Below, one piece after another: positions 10,564-19,982 of a stretch of 37,095 bases of DNA; positions within the stretch are counted from its first letter, which is position 1, and the number at the start of each line of letters is the position of its first letter. The notes below the pieces were generated by a model. That model saw nothing but the letters and a program-made list of their open reading frames with translations. It ran no database searches and was not told where the DNA came from. Source of the DNA: an uncultured Bacteroidia bacterium (GTDB lineage: Bacteria; Bacteroidota; Bacteroidia; JACCXN01). The position numbers were made by a program, and so were the translations under genes. The DNA lies in contig CALKJP010000076.1 in the NCBI GenBank assembly GCA_937995645.1, positions 1 to 37,095 of the forward strand. Direction: 5' to 3'.

Positions 10564-10878
10564 ATGTGCGCAAAATTAAAAATAAAAAAAGGCGATCTGG
10601 TTAGAGTCATTGCCGGAGACGCTAAAGGACAGGAAGGAAAAGTTTTAGAAGTTATTACCGACAAAAATAAAGTGTTGATTGAAGGTGTAAATATGATTTC
10701 TAAACACGCTAAGCCAAGTGCAAAAAACCCTCAAGGAGGTATCGTAAAGCAAGAAGCACCTATTAACATTTCAAATGTTATGGTTCTTGTTAACGGAACA
10801 GCAACTCGTATAGGAAGAAAAGTAGAAGGCGATAAAATAGTACGTTATTCAAAAAAAACAGGGGAGGTAATTAAGTAA
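10564..10878 (+). CDS. rplX: 50S ribosomal protein L24
   Basis: Assembly-initiating 23S rRNA-binding protein with a KOW motif. It has 104 residues. The KOW segment is [20 protein letters not shown] at residues 5-24, and [19 protein letters not shown] is the conserved central block. The last base of its TAA stop is the first base of the rplE start codon, and its last codons encode a Shine-Dalgarno-like GGGGAGGT used by rplE. Confidence 0.97.
   Translation: MCAKLKIKKGDLVRVIAGDAKGQEGKVLEVITDKNKVLIEGVNMISKHAKPSAKNPQGGIVKQEAPINISNVMVLVNGTATRIGRKVEGDKIVRYSKKTGEVIK
10861..10868 (+). promoter_or_regulatory. Shine-Dalgarno-like site for rplE
   Basis: GGGGAGGT lies inside the end of rplX with nine bases between it and the rplE ATG at 10878. 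It holds a six-base match (GGAGGT) to the canonical anti-Shine-Dalgarno and stands out in an array where most starts have only A/T-rich leaders. Confidence 0.55.
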
Positions 10879-11438
10879 TGAGCACAGTAATTACACCAAG
10901 ACTAAAAGAAAAATATAAGAAAGAAGTTGTACCTGCACTTGTAAAAGAATTTAAATACAAGTCTCCAATGCAAGTTCCTGTTCTTAAAAAAATTGCAATT
11001 AATCAAGGAATAGGAGTAGGAGTTGGCGATAAGAAAATAATTGAAGCTGCAATTCAAGAGTTAAGCTTGATAACCGGCCAAAAAGCAGTGCCAACCAGAT
11101 CCAAGAAAGATATTTCAAACTTTAAGTTGAGAAAAGGAATGCCAATTGGAGCAAGAGTTACACTACGCGGAGACATAATGTTTGAATTCTTAGATAGATT
11201 AGTTTCAGTTGCTTTACCTCGTATTCGTGACTTTAGAGGTATTAATCCTAAAGGTTTTGATGGTAAAGGAAATTATACCATGGGGGTAAGCGAACAAATC
11301 ATTTTTCCTGAAATTGATATAGATAAAGTAAATAAGATTTTAGGTATGGATATCACTTTTGTTACTTCAGCTAAAACTGATGAAGAAGCAAAAGCCCTTC
11401 TAAAAGAACTTGGATTACCATTCAGAGATAAAAAATAA
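10878..11438 (+). CDS. rplE: 50S ribosomal protein L5
   Basis: 5S rRNA-binding protein of the central protuberance. It has 186 residues, with [20 protein letters not shown], the [20 protein letters not shown] strand and [20 protein letters not shown]. The length is normal (about 180). The ATG overlaps the rplX stop by one base, so this is the tightest junction in the array, and translation probably depends on the embedded GGAGG and on coupling. Confidence 0.98.
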   Translation: MSTVITPRLKEKYKKEVVPALVKEFKYKSPMQVPVLKKIAINQGIGVGVGDKKIIEAAIQELSLITGQKAVPTRSKKDISNFKLRKGMPIGARVTLRGDIMFEFLDRLVSVALPRIRDFRGINPKGFDGKGNYTMGVSEQIIFPEIDIDKVNKILGMDITFVTSAKTDEEAKALLKELGLPFRDKK

Positions 11439-11471
11439 TTAACCACAATAATAAGAGAAGAAGAACAAGTT

Positions 11472-11741
11472 ATGGCAAAAGAATCAATGAAGGCTAGAGA
11501 AGCGAAAAGACAAAAACTCGTAGCCAAATATGCCGCAAAAAGAAAAGCTTTATTAGAAGCAGGAGATTACGAAGGATTACAAAAACTGCCTCGTAATGCT
11601 TCACCGGTACGTTTAAGAAACCGCTGTAAGCTTACCGGGCGTCCACGTGGTTATATGCGTCAGTTTGGTATTTCCCGTGTAACTTTCCGCGAGATGGCTT
11701 TGTTTGGTAAAATTCCCGGAATAACAAAAGCAAGCTGGTAA
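11472..11741 (+). CDS. rpsN: 30S ribosomal protein S14 (zinc-independent form)
   Basis: 16S rRNA-binding protein of the 30S head. Its 89 residues put it in the long form. The short zinc form has about 61 residues and two CxxC pairs; here only one cysteine ([11 protein letters not shown]) is present, so no zinc ribbon can form. Signatures are [20 protein letters not shown] and the C-terminal [19 protein letters not shown]. It is flanked by rplE (33 bp) and rpsH (37 bp). Confidence 0.97.
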   Translation: MAKESMKAREAKRQKLVAKYAAKRKALLEAGDYEGLQKLPRNASPVRLRNRCKLTGRPRGYMRQFGISRVTFREMALFGKIPGITKASW

Positions 11742-11778
11742 TAATTATTTAAGTAAGAATTTTAAAGAATATATAAAA

Positions 11779-12177
11779 ATGACTGATCCAATTGCAGATT
11801 ACCTAACGAGATTGAGAAACGCAGTGAAAGCGAATCACCGTGTAGTTGATATCCCTGCATCAAACATCAAAAAAGAAATTACTAAAATTCTTTTTGATAA
11901 AGGTTTTATCTTAAGCTATAAGTTTGAAGATACTCCAAATAAGCAAGGGAATATTAAAATAGCTTTGAAATATCACCCGATAAGTAAGGCTCCGGCAATT
12001 AAAAAACTAGAGCGAGTTAGTAGTCCTGGTTTAAGAAAATACGTAGGTACTGATACTATGCCTCGTGTAATCAACGGTTTGGGTATAGCTATCCTTTCTA
12101 CGTCAAAAGGAGTGATGACAGATAAAGAAGCTCGCAACCAAAATGTAGGTGGCGAAGTATTGTGTTATGTTTATTAA
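11779..12177 (+). CDS. rpsH: 30S ribosomal protein S8
   Basis: Central-domain 16S rRNA-binding protein, and in E. coli the repressor of the spc operon. It has 132 residues beginning [20 protein letters not shown]; the C-terminus has the near-invariant [20 protein letters not shown] and GGEVLCYVY. The length is normal. There are 19 bp to rplF. Confidence 0.98.
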   Translation: MTDPIADYLTRLRNAVKANHRVVDIPASNIKKEITKILFDKGFILSYKFEDTPNKQGNIKIALKYHPISKAPAIKKLERVSSPGLRKYVGTDTMPRVINGLGIAILSTSKGVMTDKEARNQNVGGEVLCYVY

Positions 12178-12196
12178 TATTTAAGGCTATAGAATT

Positions 12197-12751
12197 ATGT
12201 CACGTATAGGAAAATTGCCAATCGAATTACCCAAAGGAGTAGAGCTTACCGTATCCAACGGATTAGTAAGTGTAAAAGGTCCGAAAGGTAATTTAGTGCA
12301 AGAAATTGATACCAACAGCGTAAGCATCAACGTAAATGGCTCCACAGTTACAGTTAACCGTATTTCTGATGCAAAAGAGCACCGTGCTAAACACGGTCTT
12401 TACAGAGCGTTAATTGCAAATATGGTTAAAGGAGTTTCTCAAGGCTTTACAATAGAGCAAGAATTGGTAGGTGTAGGTTACAAAGCTACCAATAACGGAC
12501 AGTTATTAGAGTTAGCGTTAGGATATTCTCATAACGTAGTATTTGAATTGCCCGCAGAAGTTAAAGTTAAAACTGCAACTGAAAAAGGTAAAAACCCAGT
12601 TATTACCTTAGAATCTGCCGACAAGCAGTTAATAGGACAAGTTGCAGCCAAAATACGTTCATTACGTAAGCCTGAACCATACAAAGGAAAAGGAATTAAG
12701 TTTGTAGGTGAAGTATTAAGAAGAAAAGCAGGTAAGTCTGCTGGTAAATAA
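12197..12751 (+). CDS. rplF: 50S ribosomal protein L6
   Basis: Protein near the factor-binding site, made of two similar beta domains. It has 184 residues: MSRIGKLPIELPKGVELTVS at the start, VSVKGPKGNL in the first domain, and the C-terminal RSLRKPEPYKGKGIKFVGE signature. The length is normal (177-185). There are 31 bp to rplR. Confidence 0.98.
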   Translation: MSRIGKLPIELPKGVELTVSNGLVSVKGPKGNLVQEIDTNSVSINVNGSTVTVNRISDAKEHRAKHGLYRALIANMVKGVSQGFTIEQELVGVGYKATNNGQLLELALGYSHNVVFELPAEVKVKTATEKGKNPVITLESADKQLIGQVAAKIRSLRKPEPYKGKGIKFVGEVLRRKAGKSAGK

Positions 12752-12782
12752 CAGATAAGAATACAAGTAAATTGTAGTAAAA

Positions 12783-13139
12783 ATGGCAATTACAAAATCA
12801 TACAGAAGAAACAGGATTAAGATGAGAATCCGCAAAATAGTAAGCGGAACCCCTGAAACTCCTAGAATGTCAGTTTTTAGAAGCAACGTACACATGTATG
12901 TACAGTTAATAGATGATACAACTGGAAGAACATTGGTAGCAGCATCTACAAAAGACAAAGATTTTCCGGCAGCTAAACAAACTAAGATTGAACAATCGGC
13001 AGTGCTTGGAAAAATTGTAGCTGAAAAAGCTATAAAAGCAGGTATCACAAAAGTTGCATTTGATCGTAACGGATACTTATATCATGGACGTGTGAAATCT
13101 TTAGCAGAAGCTGCTAGAGAAGGAGGTTTAATTTTCTAA
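12783..13139 (+). CDS. rplR: 50S ribosomal protein L18
   Basis: 5S rRNA-binding protein of the central protuberance. It has 118 residues, with [36 protein letters not shown] and the C-terminal [20 protein letters not shown]. The length is normal. Nine bases separate it from rpsE. Confidence 0.97.
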   Translation: MAITKSYRRNRIKMRIRKIVSGTPETPRMSVFRSNVHMYVQLIDDTTGRTLVAASTKDKDFPAAKQTKIEQSAVLGKIVAEKAIKAGITKVAFDRNGYLYHGRVKSLAEAAREGGLIF

Positions 13140-13148
13140 AAAGATACT

Positions 13149-13667
13149 ATGTCAAACATTAACGTAAAAAAAGTTAAATCAAGCGAAATCGAGTTAAAAG
13201 ACAGACTCGTAGGAGTTCAGCGAGTTACTAAAGTAACCAAAGGAGGACGCACTTTTAGCTTCTCAGCAATCGTAGTTGTAGGCAACGAAAAAGGCGTTGT
13301 TGGTTACGGATTAGGTAAAGCAATGGAGGTTACAGATGCTATTACTAAAGGTATCGAAGATGCTAAGAAAACCCTAATTAAAGTGCCAATTATTAACGGT
13401 ACTGTTCCACACGAACAATATGGCCGATTTGGCGGAGCAATTGTATATTTAAAGCCCGCTGCCCATGGTACAGGAGTAATTGCCGGTGGTGCAATGCGTG
13501 CGGTATTAGAAAGCGTTGGAATTACAGATGTTCTTGCTAAATCTCAAGGATCATCAAACCCTCACAACGTTGTAAAAGCTACCATTGATGCATTATCTAA
13601 TTTGCGCGATGCTTATACAGTAGCACAACACAGAGGAGTAAACTTAGAAAAAGTATTTAAAGGATAA
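13149..13667 (+). CDS. rpsE: 30S ribosomal protein S5
   Basis: Accuracy protein of the small subunit and part of the mRNA helicase site with S3 and S4. It has 172 residues. The double-stranded RNA-binding N-domain shows [20 protein letters not shown] and [10 protein letters not shown]; the C-domain has [20 protein letters not shown]. The spectinomycin loop region (VTKGGRTF) looks standard. It is followed after 21 bp by the small rpmD. Confidence 0.98.
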   Translation: MSNINVKKVKSSEIELKDRLVGVQRVTKVTKGGRTFSFSAIVVVGNEKGVVGYGLGKAMEVTDAITKGIEDAKKTLIKVPIINGTVPHEQYGRFGGAIVYLKPAAHGTGVIAGGAMRAVLESVGITDVLAKSQGSSNPHNVVKATIDALSNLRDAYTVAQHRGVNLEKVFKG

Positions 13668-13688
13668 TTTACCCTACAAAACAAGCAT

Positions 13689-13868
13689 ATGGCTAAGGTA
13701 GTAATAAAACAAATAAAGAGCGGAATTAACCGCACCAAGCGTCAAAAAGACACCCTTGTAGCATTAGGTCTGAGAAAACTAAATCATACAGTAGAGCATG
13801 AAGCTACACCTCAGATTTTAGGGATGATTGAAAAAATTAAGCATTTAGTACAAATAACAGAAAAGTAA
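13689..13868 (+). CDS. rpmD: 50S ribosomal protein L30
   Basis: Small large-subunit protein. Translation from the ATG at 13689 gives 59 residues starting MAKVVIKQIKSGINRTKRQK and containing TLVALGLRKLNHTVEHEATP, the L30 signature, then QILGMIEKIKHLVQITEK. The length is typical (about 60). It sits in its expected place between rpsE and rplO, 28 bp before the latter. Confidence 0.96.
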   Translation: MAKVVIKQIKSGINRTKRQKDTLVALGLRKLNHTVEHEATPQILGMIEKIKHLVQITEK

Positions 13869-13896
13869 GCGTTAGATATTTTTAATAGATAGAAAA

Positions 13897-14343
13897 ATGA
13901 ACTTAAATAACTTAAAACCAGCAGAAGGCTCAACAAAAACTCGTAAAAGAGTGGGTAGAGGTCAAGGATCAGGAAGAGGTGGTACATCAACTCGTGGTCA
14001 TAAAGGAGCTAAATCGCGTTCCGGATACTCTCAAAAATTTGGTTTCGAAGGTGGACAAATGCCTCTTCAAAGACGTGTACCAAAATACGGTTTCAAAAAC
14101 ATTAACCGAATTGAGTATCATGGAATTAATTTAGATATGATCCAAAAATTAGTAGATACTAAAAATATTACAGATATTACACCAGAAATTTTAACTCAAT
14201 ACGGATTAGCATCAAAAAATGATTTAGTAAAAATATTAGGAAGAGGAGAATTAAAATCTAAAGTAAACATTAAAGCGCATGCTTTTTCTGCTAAAGCTCA
14301 ATCATTAATTGAAGCAGCAGGTGGTAAAGCTGAAAAAATCTAA
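13897..14343 (+). CDS. rplO: 50S ribosomal protein L15
   Basis: Late-assembly large-subunit protein. It has 148 residues. The glycine- and arginine-rich N-terminus [20 protein letters not shown] is diagnostic, followed by [20 protein letters not shown] and the C-terminal [18 protein letters not shown]. Three bases separate it from secY, so the two are probably translationally coupled. Confidence 0.98.
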   Translation: MNLNNLKPAEGSTKTRKRVGRGQGSGRGGTSTRGHKGAKSRSGYSQKFGFEGGQMPLQRRVPKYGFKNINRIEYHGINLDMIQKLVDTKNITDITPEILTQYGLASKNDLVKILGRGELKSKVNIKAHAFSAKAQSLIEAAGGKAEKI

Positions 14344-14346
14344 TAA

Positions 14347-15675
14347 ATGAAGCGTTTAATAGAAACCATACGCAATATCTATAAGATAGAAGACTTAAGA
14401 GTAAGAATTATAAATACTCTTGGTTTTCTTCTTATCTACCGTTTAGGTTCTTATGTAGTACTTCCGGGTGTTGATTCTGCTGAATTAGATCGCGCCAGTG
14501 GGGATCCTACAGGAATTGCATCTCTTATCAACATGTTTGCAGGAGGTGCATTTTCAAGAGCCTCTATATTCGCATTAGGAATTATGCCATACATTTCTGC
14601 ATCAATTGTTATCCAATTATTAGGAATGGCTATTCCCTATTTTCAAAGATTACAGCGTGAAGGAGAAAGTGGACGAAAGAAAATTAATCAAATAACCCGG
14701 GTACTTACCATCTTTATTACATTAGGTCAGGCACCAGGGTATATTGCAACGCAAATTCCTGATAGCGCAATTACCAATCCGGGTACATTCTTCTGGGTTT
14801 CTTCACTGATAATTTTAGTTACAGGAACCATGTTTGTGATGTGGTTGGGCGAAAAAATTACCGACAAAGGAATTGGTAATGGTATTTCATTAATCATCAT
14901 GATTGGTATTATTGCCAACTTACCATTTGCATTTGCTGCAGAATTTGTTTCAAGATTAGAAGAACAAGGTGGAGGTTTAGTAATTTTCTTACTCGAAATA
15001 GTATTCCTGATGTTTATTATCATAGGAGCAATAATGTTAGTGCAAGGAACAAGAAGAATACCTGTTCAGTTTGCTAAGAAGATTATAGGAAATAAACAAT
15101 ATGGCGGTGTTCGTCAATATATACCTTTAAAGGTAAATGCCGCAGGTGTTATGCCCATTATCTTTGCCCAGGCAATTATGTTTGTACCAATTACCTTAGC
15201 CGGTTTTGCTGATTCTGAATCATTAACAGGAGTTGTATCTGCATTTGCTGATTTTACTGGTTTTTGGTATAATTTTACATTTGCTGTTTTAATAATATTA
15301 TTCACCTATTTCTATACAGCAGTTTCAGTAAATCCCAACCAAATGGCAGAAGATATGAAACGCAACGGAGGATTTATTCCAGGAGTAAAACCCGGTAAAA
15401 AAACTGCTGAATTTATTGATAATGTTATGTCAAGAATAACATTACCCGGTTCAATTTTTCTTGCCATTGTTGCAATATTACCAGCATTTGCAATGATAGC
15501 AGGAATTAATAATCAATTTGCACAGTTCTTTGGCGGTACTTCATTACTGATTATGGTTGGTGTTGTATTAGATACATTACAGCAAATTGAAAGTTATTTA
15601 TTAATGCGCCATTACGATGGGTTAATGAAGTCAGGAAGAATTAAGGGCAGATCAACCATGGGTATGGCAAGCTAA
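14347..15675 (+). CDS. secY: Preprotein translocase subunit SecY
   Basis: Channel-forming subunit of the Sec translocon in the inner membrane. It has 442 residues with about ten hydrophobic segments, the first around 23-40 (IINTLGFLLIYRLGSYVVLP). Recognisable parts are the plug region SLINMFAGGAFSRASIFALG, GIMPYISASIVIQLLG, and the cytoplasmic loop with VNPNQMAEDMKRNGGFIPG. The length fits the family (430-450). In this array it is followed directly by map, with no adk between. Confidence 0.98.
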   Translation: MKRLIETIRNIYKIEDLRVRIINTLGFLLIYRLGSYVVLPGVDSAELDRASGDPTGIASLINMFAGGAFSRASIFALGIMPYISASIVIQLLGMAIPYFQRLQREGESGRKKINQITRVLTIFITLGQAPGYIATQIPDSAITNPGTFFWVSSLIILVTGTMFVMWLGEKITDKGIGNGISLIIMIGIIANLPFAFAAEFVSRLEEQGGGLVIFLLEIVFLMFIIIGAIMLVQGTRRIPVQFAKKIIGNKQYGGVRQYIPLKVNAAGVMPIIFAQAIMFVPITLAGFADSESLTGVVSAFADFTGFWYNFTFAVLIILFTYFYTAVSVNPNQMAEDMKRNGGFIPGVKPGKKTAEFIDNVMSRITLPGSIFLAIVAILPAFAMIAGINNQFAQFFGGTSLLIMVGVVLDTLQQIESYLLMRHYDGLMKSGRIKGRSTMGMAS

Positions 15676-15702
15676 TTCCTTAAATGAAAGGAAGTATAGC
15701 AA

Positions 15703-16479
15703 ATGATTAAGATAAAGTCTGAAGAGGAAATAGAATTAATAAGACAAAGTTCTTTACTTGTTGGAAAAACCTTAGCAGAAGTAGCTAAGCACATTAAGCC
15801 GGGCGTAAAAACCATAGAGCTAGATACCATTGCCGAAAAATTTATTCGTGATAATGGTGCACTACCGGGTTTTAAAGGCATGTATGGATACAAACATACT
15901 TTGTGTATTTCTGTAAATTCGCAAGTAGTGCATGGCATCCCCGGAGAATACGAGTTGAAAGAAGGGGATGTAATATCGGTAGATTGCGGAGTACTTAAAA
16001 ATGGATACTATGGCGATGTTGCTTACACTTTTCCTGTTGGCATTATAGCTCCTGAAATTCAAAAATTACTTGATGTAACAAAGGAGTGCTTAAATCTTGC
16101 AATTGAAAAAGCAATAGCAGGAAACAGAATAGGAGATATAGGAAGTGCAATACAAGAACATGCTGAAAAAAATGGCTACGGTGTTGTGAGAGAATTAGTA
16201 GGTCATGGCTTAGGTAAAAATTTACATGAAGAACCAGAAGTTCCAAATTACGGAAAAAAAGGCAACGGTGTAAAATTAGTTGAAGGAATGGTGCTTGCAA
16301 TAGAACCTATGATAAACATGGGATCTAAAAATGTAAAACATGAAAAAGACGGGTGGACCATAACAACTGCAGACGGTAAACCCTCCGCACATTATGAACA
16401 TGATGTTGTGGTTAGAAAAGGCAAAGCAGAGGTACTTTCAAGTTATGCAGAAATTGAAGAAATTTTAAAAAAACGATAA
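15703..16479 (+). CDS. map: Methionine aminopeptidase type I
   Basis: Removes the initiator methionine from nascent proteins in the cytoplasm. It has 258 residues of the type Ia class without an N-terminal extension. The five metal ligands of the pita-bread fold are visible: D94 (SVDCG), D105 (GDVAYTF), H168 (GHGLGKNLHEEP), E201 (AIEPM) and E232 (HYEHDV); H77 (VVHGIPG) is the substrate-binding histidine. The start is preceded by AAAGGAAG about eight bases upstream, one of the few purine-rich leaders here. Eight bases separate it from infA. Confidence 0.97.
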   Translation: MIKIKSEEEIELIRQSSLLVGKTLAEVAKHIKPGVKTIELDTIAEKFIRDNGALPGFKGMYGYKHTLCISVNSQVVHGIPGEYELKEGDVISVDCGVLKNGYYGDVAYTFPVGIIAPEIQKLLDVTKECLNLAIEKAIAGNRIGDIGSAIQEHAEKNGYGVVRELVGHGLGKNLHEEPEVPNYGKKGNGVKLVEGMVLAIEPMINMGSKNVKHEKDGWTITTADGKPSAHYEHDVVVRKGKAEVLSSYAEIEEILKKR

Positions 16480-16487
16480 ATAAATAA

Positions 16488-16706
16488 ATGTCAAAACAAG
16501 GATTAATAGAGCAGGACGGAACAATTATAGAAGCATTGTCAAACGCAATGTTTAGAGTAGAGTTAGAAAATGGACACGTAGTTACTGCACACATATCCGG
16601 AAAGATGCGAATGAATTACATTAAAATTCTTCCCGGAGATAAAGTAAAATTGGAGATATCTCCATACGATTTAACAAAAGGTAGAATTACATACAGATAT
16701 AAATAA
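16488..16706 (+). CDS. infA: Translation initiation factor IF-1
   Basis: OB-fold factor that occupies the A site during initiation. The 72 residues match the canonical length. Seen: [20 protein letters not shown], the [20 protein letters not shown] core and the [15 protein letters not shown] end. In this phylum it is typically found between map and rpmJ, as here; 59 bp follow before rpmJ. Confidence 0.98.
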   Translation: MSKQGLIEQDGTIIEALSNAMFRVELENGHVVTAHISGKMRMNYIKILPGDKVKLEISPYDLTKGRITYRYK

Positions 16707-16765
16707 AAAAATAAAATTTACCCAATTTGAATTAAATATTTTAAGAAAAGTAAAAATAAACAAAG

Positions 16766-16882
16766 ATGAAAGTAAGAGTATCCATCAAGAAAAGAAGCGA
16801 AGAGTGTAAGATTGTTCGCAGAAAAGGTCGCTTATACGTAATTAATAAGAAAAATCCAAAATTTAAGCAACGTCAAGGATAA
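16766..16882 (+). CDS. rpmJ: 50S ribosomal protein L36 (cysteine-poor form)
   Basis: Smallest large-subunit protein. The ATG at 16766 opens a 38-residue frame, [20 protein letters not shown] at the start and NPKFKQRQG at the end. Canonical L36 binds zinc through three cysteines and one histidine. Here position 11 is Ser, position 14 keeps Cys, position 27 is Asn and position 33 is Phe, so zinc cannot be held in the usual way. It lies 18 bp before rpsM. Confidence 0.95.
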   Translation: MKVRVSIKKRSEECKIVRRKGRLYVINKKNPKFKQRQG

Positions 16883-16900
16883 TAAAATAACAAGTGTACT

Positions 16901-17278
16901 ATGGCAAGAATTGCAGGTATTGATTTACCAAAAAACAAAAGAGGAGTAATCGGATTAACCTATATTTACGGTATAGGAAAATCAACCGCTCAGCGTATTT
17001 TAAAAGAGTCGGGAATAGATGAGAACAAAAAAGTTCAAGATTGGAATGATGATGAATTAACCGCTATCCGCAACTATATCAACGATAAGATAAAAGTTGA
17101 AGGAGCATTGCGTTCCGAAATTCAATTAAACATAAAACGTTTAATGGATATCGGGTGCTACCGTGGAATTCGTCACAGATCAGGATTACCAGTAAGAGGT
17201 CAGAGAACAAAAAATAATTCTAGAACCCGAAAAGGAAAACGTAAAACAGTTGCTAATAAGAAAAAGGTAACTAAATAA
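16901..17278 (+). CDS. rpsM: 30S ribosomal protein S13
   Basis: Head protein that forms bridges to L5 and contacts P-site tRNA. It has 125 residues: [20 protein letters not shown] at the start, the helix-hairpin-helix [11 protein letters not shown] and the basic [20 protein letters not shown] near the tail. First gene of the alpha section, with 30 bp to rpsK. Confidence 0.98.
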   Translation: MARIAGIDLPKNKRGVIGLTYIYGIGKSTAQRILKESGIDENKKVQDWNDDELTAIRNYINDKIKVEGALRSEIQLNIKRLMDIGCYRGIRHRSGLPVRGQRTKNNSRTRKGKRKTVANKKKVTK

Positions 17279-17308
17279 TAAATAATTAATTATTAATAGA
17301 TAAGAATA

Positions 17309-17710
17309 ATGGCAAAACAAACGGCTGCTTCAGCAAAAAATGCGAAGAAAAAAGTTGTGAAGGTAGATGCAGTGGGCCAGGCTCACATCAATGCCACATT
17401 TAACAATATTATTGTTTCAATGACGAATAACTCAGGTCAGGTTATATCATGGTCATCTGCCGGTAAAATGGGTTTCAGAGGTTCTAAAAAGAATACTCCG
17501 TATGCAGCTCAAATGGCTGCTCAAGATTGCGCAAAAGTTGCATACGATTTAGGCTTAAGAAAAGTCAAAGTATTTGTTAAAGGGCCGGGAGCAGGCAGAG
17601 AATCTGCCATACGTTCCATTAATTCAGCTGGAATAGAAATTACAGAAATTATGGATGTTACACCCATTCCACACAATGGATGTCGTCCTCCTAAAAGAAG
17701 AAGAGTATAA
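17309..17710 (+). CDS. rpsK: 30S ribosomal protein S11
   Basis: Platform protein near the E-site mRNA. It has 133 residues. It carries a Lys/Ala-rich N-terminal stretch ([15 protein letters not shown]), then [40 protein letters not shown] and the C-terminal [17 protein letters not shown]. The length is slightly above E. coli (129). There are 49 A/T-rich bases to rpsD. Confidence 0.98.
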   Translation: MAKQTAASAKNAKKKVVKVDAVGQAHINATFNNIIVSMTNNSGQVISWSSAGKMGFRGSKKNTPYAAQMAAQDCAKVAYDLGLRKVKVFVKGPGAGRESAIRSINSAGIEITEIMDVTPIPHNGCRPPKRRRV

Positions 17711-17759
17711 TAACTGAAAAATAAATATTTAAGAATAATCATTTAATATATAAGATAGA

Positions 17760-18368
17760 ATGGCTAGATATATTGGTCCTAAGTCTAAAATTGCTAGAAG
17801 ATTCAGAGATCCTATTTTTGGACCTGATAAGGCGTTGGAAAAGAAAAATTATCCTCCCGGGCAACATGGTGTGTCTAAACGCAGAGGTAAACAATCCGAA
17901 TATGCGATTCAGCTATCTGAAAAGCAAAAAGTAAAATTCATTTATGGAATTTTGGAGCGTCAGTTTGCTCTTACCTTTGATCGTGCAAGCCGCTCAAGAG
18001 GTATTACCGGTGAGGTATTATTACAGTTATTGGAATCTAGATTAGATAACTTAGTGTATCGTTTAGGAATAGCACCTTCACGCAGTGCAGCACGTCAGTT
18101 AGTATCTCACAAACACATAACCATAAATGGTAAAGTTGTAAATATCCCTTCATATACAGTTAAAGTTGGAGATGTTATTGGAGTGCGTGAACGTTCCAAA
18201 GCATTAGAAGCAATTACTAACTCATTGGCATCATCTAACATAAAAAAATATCCTTGGTTAGATTTTGATAAGAGTACATTTACCGGTAAAATGATTTCCG
18301 TTCCTCAACGTGATCAAATACCAGAAAATATTAAAGAACAACTGATTGTTGAATTATACTCTAAATAA
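17760..18368 (+). CDS. rpsD: 30S ribosomal protein S4
   Basis: Primary 16S rRNA-binding protein, and in E. coli the repressor of the alpha operon. It has 202 residues. The N-terminal [15 protein letters not shown] and [19 protein letters not shown] have no CxxC pair, so it is the zinc-free type. The S4 RNA-binding domain is [20 protein letters not shown] with [18 protein letters not shown]. It is 51 bp from rpoA. Confidence 0.98.
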   Translation: MARYIGPKSKIARRFRDPIFGPDKALEKKNYPPGQHGVSKRRGKQSEYAIQLSEKQKVKFIYGILERQFALTFDRASRSRGITGEVLLQLLESRLDNLVYRLGIAPSRSAARQLVSHKHITINGKVVNIPSYTVKVGDVIGVRERSKALEAITNSLASSNIKKYPWLDFDKSTFTGKMISVPQRDQIPENIKEQLIVELYSK

Positions 18369-18419
18369 TCATTGTTTGAAATTAATAATTAAACTCACTA
18401 AATTAAAATAATAAATATT

Positions 18420-19412
18420 ATGGGAATCTTAGCATTTCAAAGACCAGATAAAGTAATCATGATTCACTCAACCGATTTCGAAGGTAAGTTCGAATTTAGA
18501 CCTTTGGAGCCCGGTTATGGAATTACTATCGGTAATGCGCTTAGAAGGATTCTTTTATCATCTTTAGAAGGATATGCAATAACCTCCATTAAAATTGAAG
18601 GAGTTGACCATGAGTTCTCAACAATTAAAGGTGTTATAGAAGACGTTACAGAAATAATTCTAAACATCAAACAAATACGTCTTAAAAAGCAAATTGAAGG
18701 AACTGATACTGAAAGAGTATCCGTATCATTTAGTGGAAAAAATCAATTAACAGCCGGCGATATTGGTAAATTCATTTCAGGATTCCAGGTATTAAATCCG
18801 GATTTAGTAATTTGTAATCTTGAACCTACAGTTAAAATTAAAATGGATTTAACTATCGAAAAAGGTAGAGGTTATGTATCTGCTGAAGAAAATAAAAATC
18901 CTCATGCACCTGTAGGAGTAATTGCAATCGATTCTATTTACACACCAATTAAAAATGTAAAATACAGCATAGAAAACTATCGTGTAGAACAAAAAACAGA
19001 CTACGAAAAATTAATATTTGAAATAGTTACAGATGGTTCTATTCACCCTAAAGATGCATTAAAAGAAGCCGCTAAGATTTTAATTCAGCATTTTATGTTA
19101 TTCTCAGATGAAAGAATTACATTAGATAGCGAAGAAAAATCAACAACCGAAGAATTTGATGAAGCTTCATTACACATGCGTCAATTACTAAAGTCTAAGC
19201 TGGTTGATATGGATTTATCTGTCAGAGCATTAAATTGCTTAAAAGCAGCAGATGTTGAAACCTTAGGACAATTAGTATCATTTAATAAGAATGATTTATT
19301 AAAGTTCCGTAACTTTGGAAAAAAATCATTAACAGAACTTGAAGATTTAGTAATATCAAAAGGCTTACACTTTGGAATGAATGTAGCTAAGTACAAGTTA
19401 GATAGAGATTAA
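18420..19412 (+). CDS. rpoA: DNA-directed RNA polymerase subunit alpha
   Basis: Dimerising scaffold of the core polymerase. It has 330 residues, as usual. The N-terminal domain (to about 235) shows [20 protein letters not shown] and [19 protein letters not shown]. After a linker containing [12 protein letters not shown], the C-terminal domain (about 255-325) has [20 protein letters not shown] and the [18 protein letters not shown] helices that contact upstream DNA and activators. It lies between rpsD and rplQ, the standard alpha order, with 33 bp to rplQ. Confidence 0.98.
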   Translation: MGILAFQRPDKVIMIHSTDFEGKFEFRPLEPGYGITIGNALRRILLSSLEGYAITSIKIEGVDHEFSTIKGVIEDVTEIILNIKQIRLKKQIEGTDTERVSVSFSGKNQLTAGDIGKFISGFQVLNPDLVICNLEPTVKIKMDLTIEKGRGYVSAEENKNPHAPVGVIAIDSIYTPIKNVKYSIENYRVEQKTDYEKLIFEIVTDGSIHPKDALKEAAKILIQHFMLFSDERITLDSEEKSTTEEFDEASLHMRQLLKSKLVDMDLSVRALNCLKAADVETLGQLVSFNKNDLLKFRNFGKKSLTELEDLVISKGLHFGMNVAKYKLDRD

Positions 19413-19445
19413 TTTAAAATATTATTTGAAATAATTTATAAAGCG

Positions 19446-19919
19446 ATGAGACACGGAAACAAAGTAAATAACTTAGGCAGAAAAGCAGGACATAGAAGCG
19501 CGTTGTTATCTAACCTTGCCTGTTCCTTAATTTTACACAAAAGAATTAACACTACCTTAGCAAAAGCAAAAGCGCTTAGAAAATATGTAGAGCCGCTAAT
19601 TACTAAATCTAAAAATGATACTACTCACTCTAGAAGAACAGTATTCAGCTATCTTGGAAACAAAGAAGTTGTTACAGAATTATTCAGAGATGTAGCTCCA
19701 AAAATTGCAGCTCGCCCGGGTGGTTATACACGAATTATTAAACTTGGTAATCGTTTAGGAGATAATGCTGAAATGGCAATGATTGAATTGGTAGATTTCA
19801 ACGAAATTTACGGTGGAAAAGTTGAGAAAAAAGCCAAAACTACCCGTAGAGGTCGTTCTAAAAAGAAAACAGATGCTCCGGCAGCCGATGCTTCTGCAGA
19901 AACTAAAACAGAAGAATAA
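19446..19919 (+). CDS. rplQ: 50S ribosomal protein L17
   Basis: Large-subunit protein at the tunnel exit side. It has 157 residues against about 127 in E. coli. The conserved body is [20 protein letters not shown] through [20 protein letters not shown]; the extra length is a Lys/Ala/Glu-rich tail ([17 protein letters not shown]). Last gene of the array, followed 26 bp later by an intrinsic terminator. Confidence 0.98.
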   Translation: MRHGNKVNNLGRKAGHRSALLSNLACSLILHKRINTTLAKAKALRKYVEPLITKSKNDTTHSRRTVFSYLGNKEVVTELFRDVAPKIAARPGGYTRIIKLGNRLGDNAEMAMIELVDFNEIYGGKVEKKAKTTRRGRSKKKTDAPAADASAETKTEE

Positions 19920-19945
19920 TGTTAATAACAATTCTTTTATAAGAG

Positions 19946-19982
19946 AAAGGGATAAAGTAATTTTGCTTTATCCCTTTTTTTT
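19946..19982 (+). terminator. Intrinsic terminator after rplQ
   Basis: A 12-bp perfect stem (AAAGGGATAAAG at 19946-19957 with CTTTATCCCTTT at 19966-19977) encloses an eight-base loop and runs into a tract of eight T at 19975-19982. The loop itself reads TAATTTTG, an exact -7 box match. Confidence 0.88.
19958..19965 (+). promoter_or_regulatory. Possible carA -7 box inside the terminator loop
   Basis: TAATTTTG matches TAnnTTTG exactly. It lies 45 bp upstream of the carA ATG, so initiation would give a leader of about 40 nt. No TTG occurs at the ideal -33 place (only a TTTT run at 19935-19938), so the promoter is tentative, but carA needs some promoter downstream of such a strong terminator. 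Confidence 0.4.
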
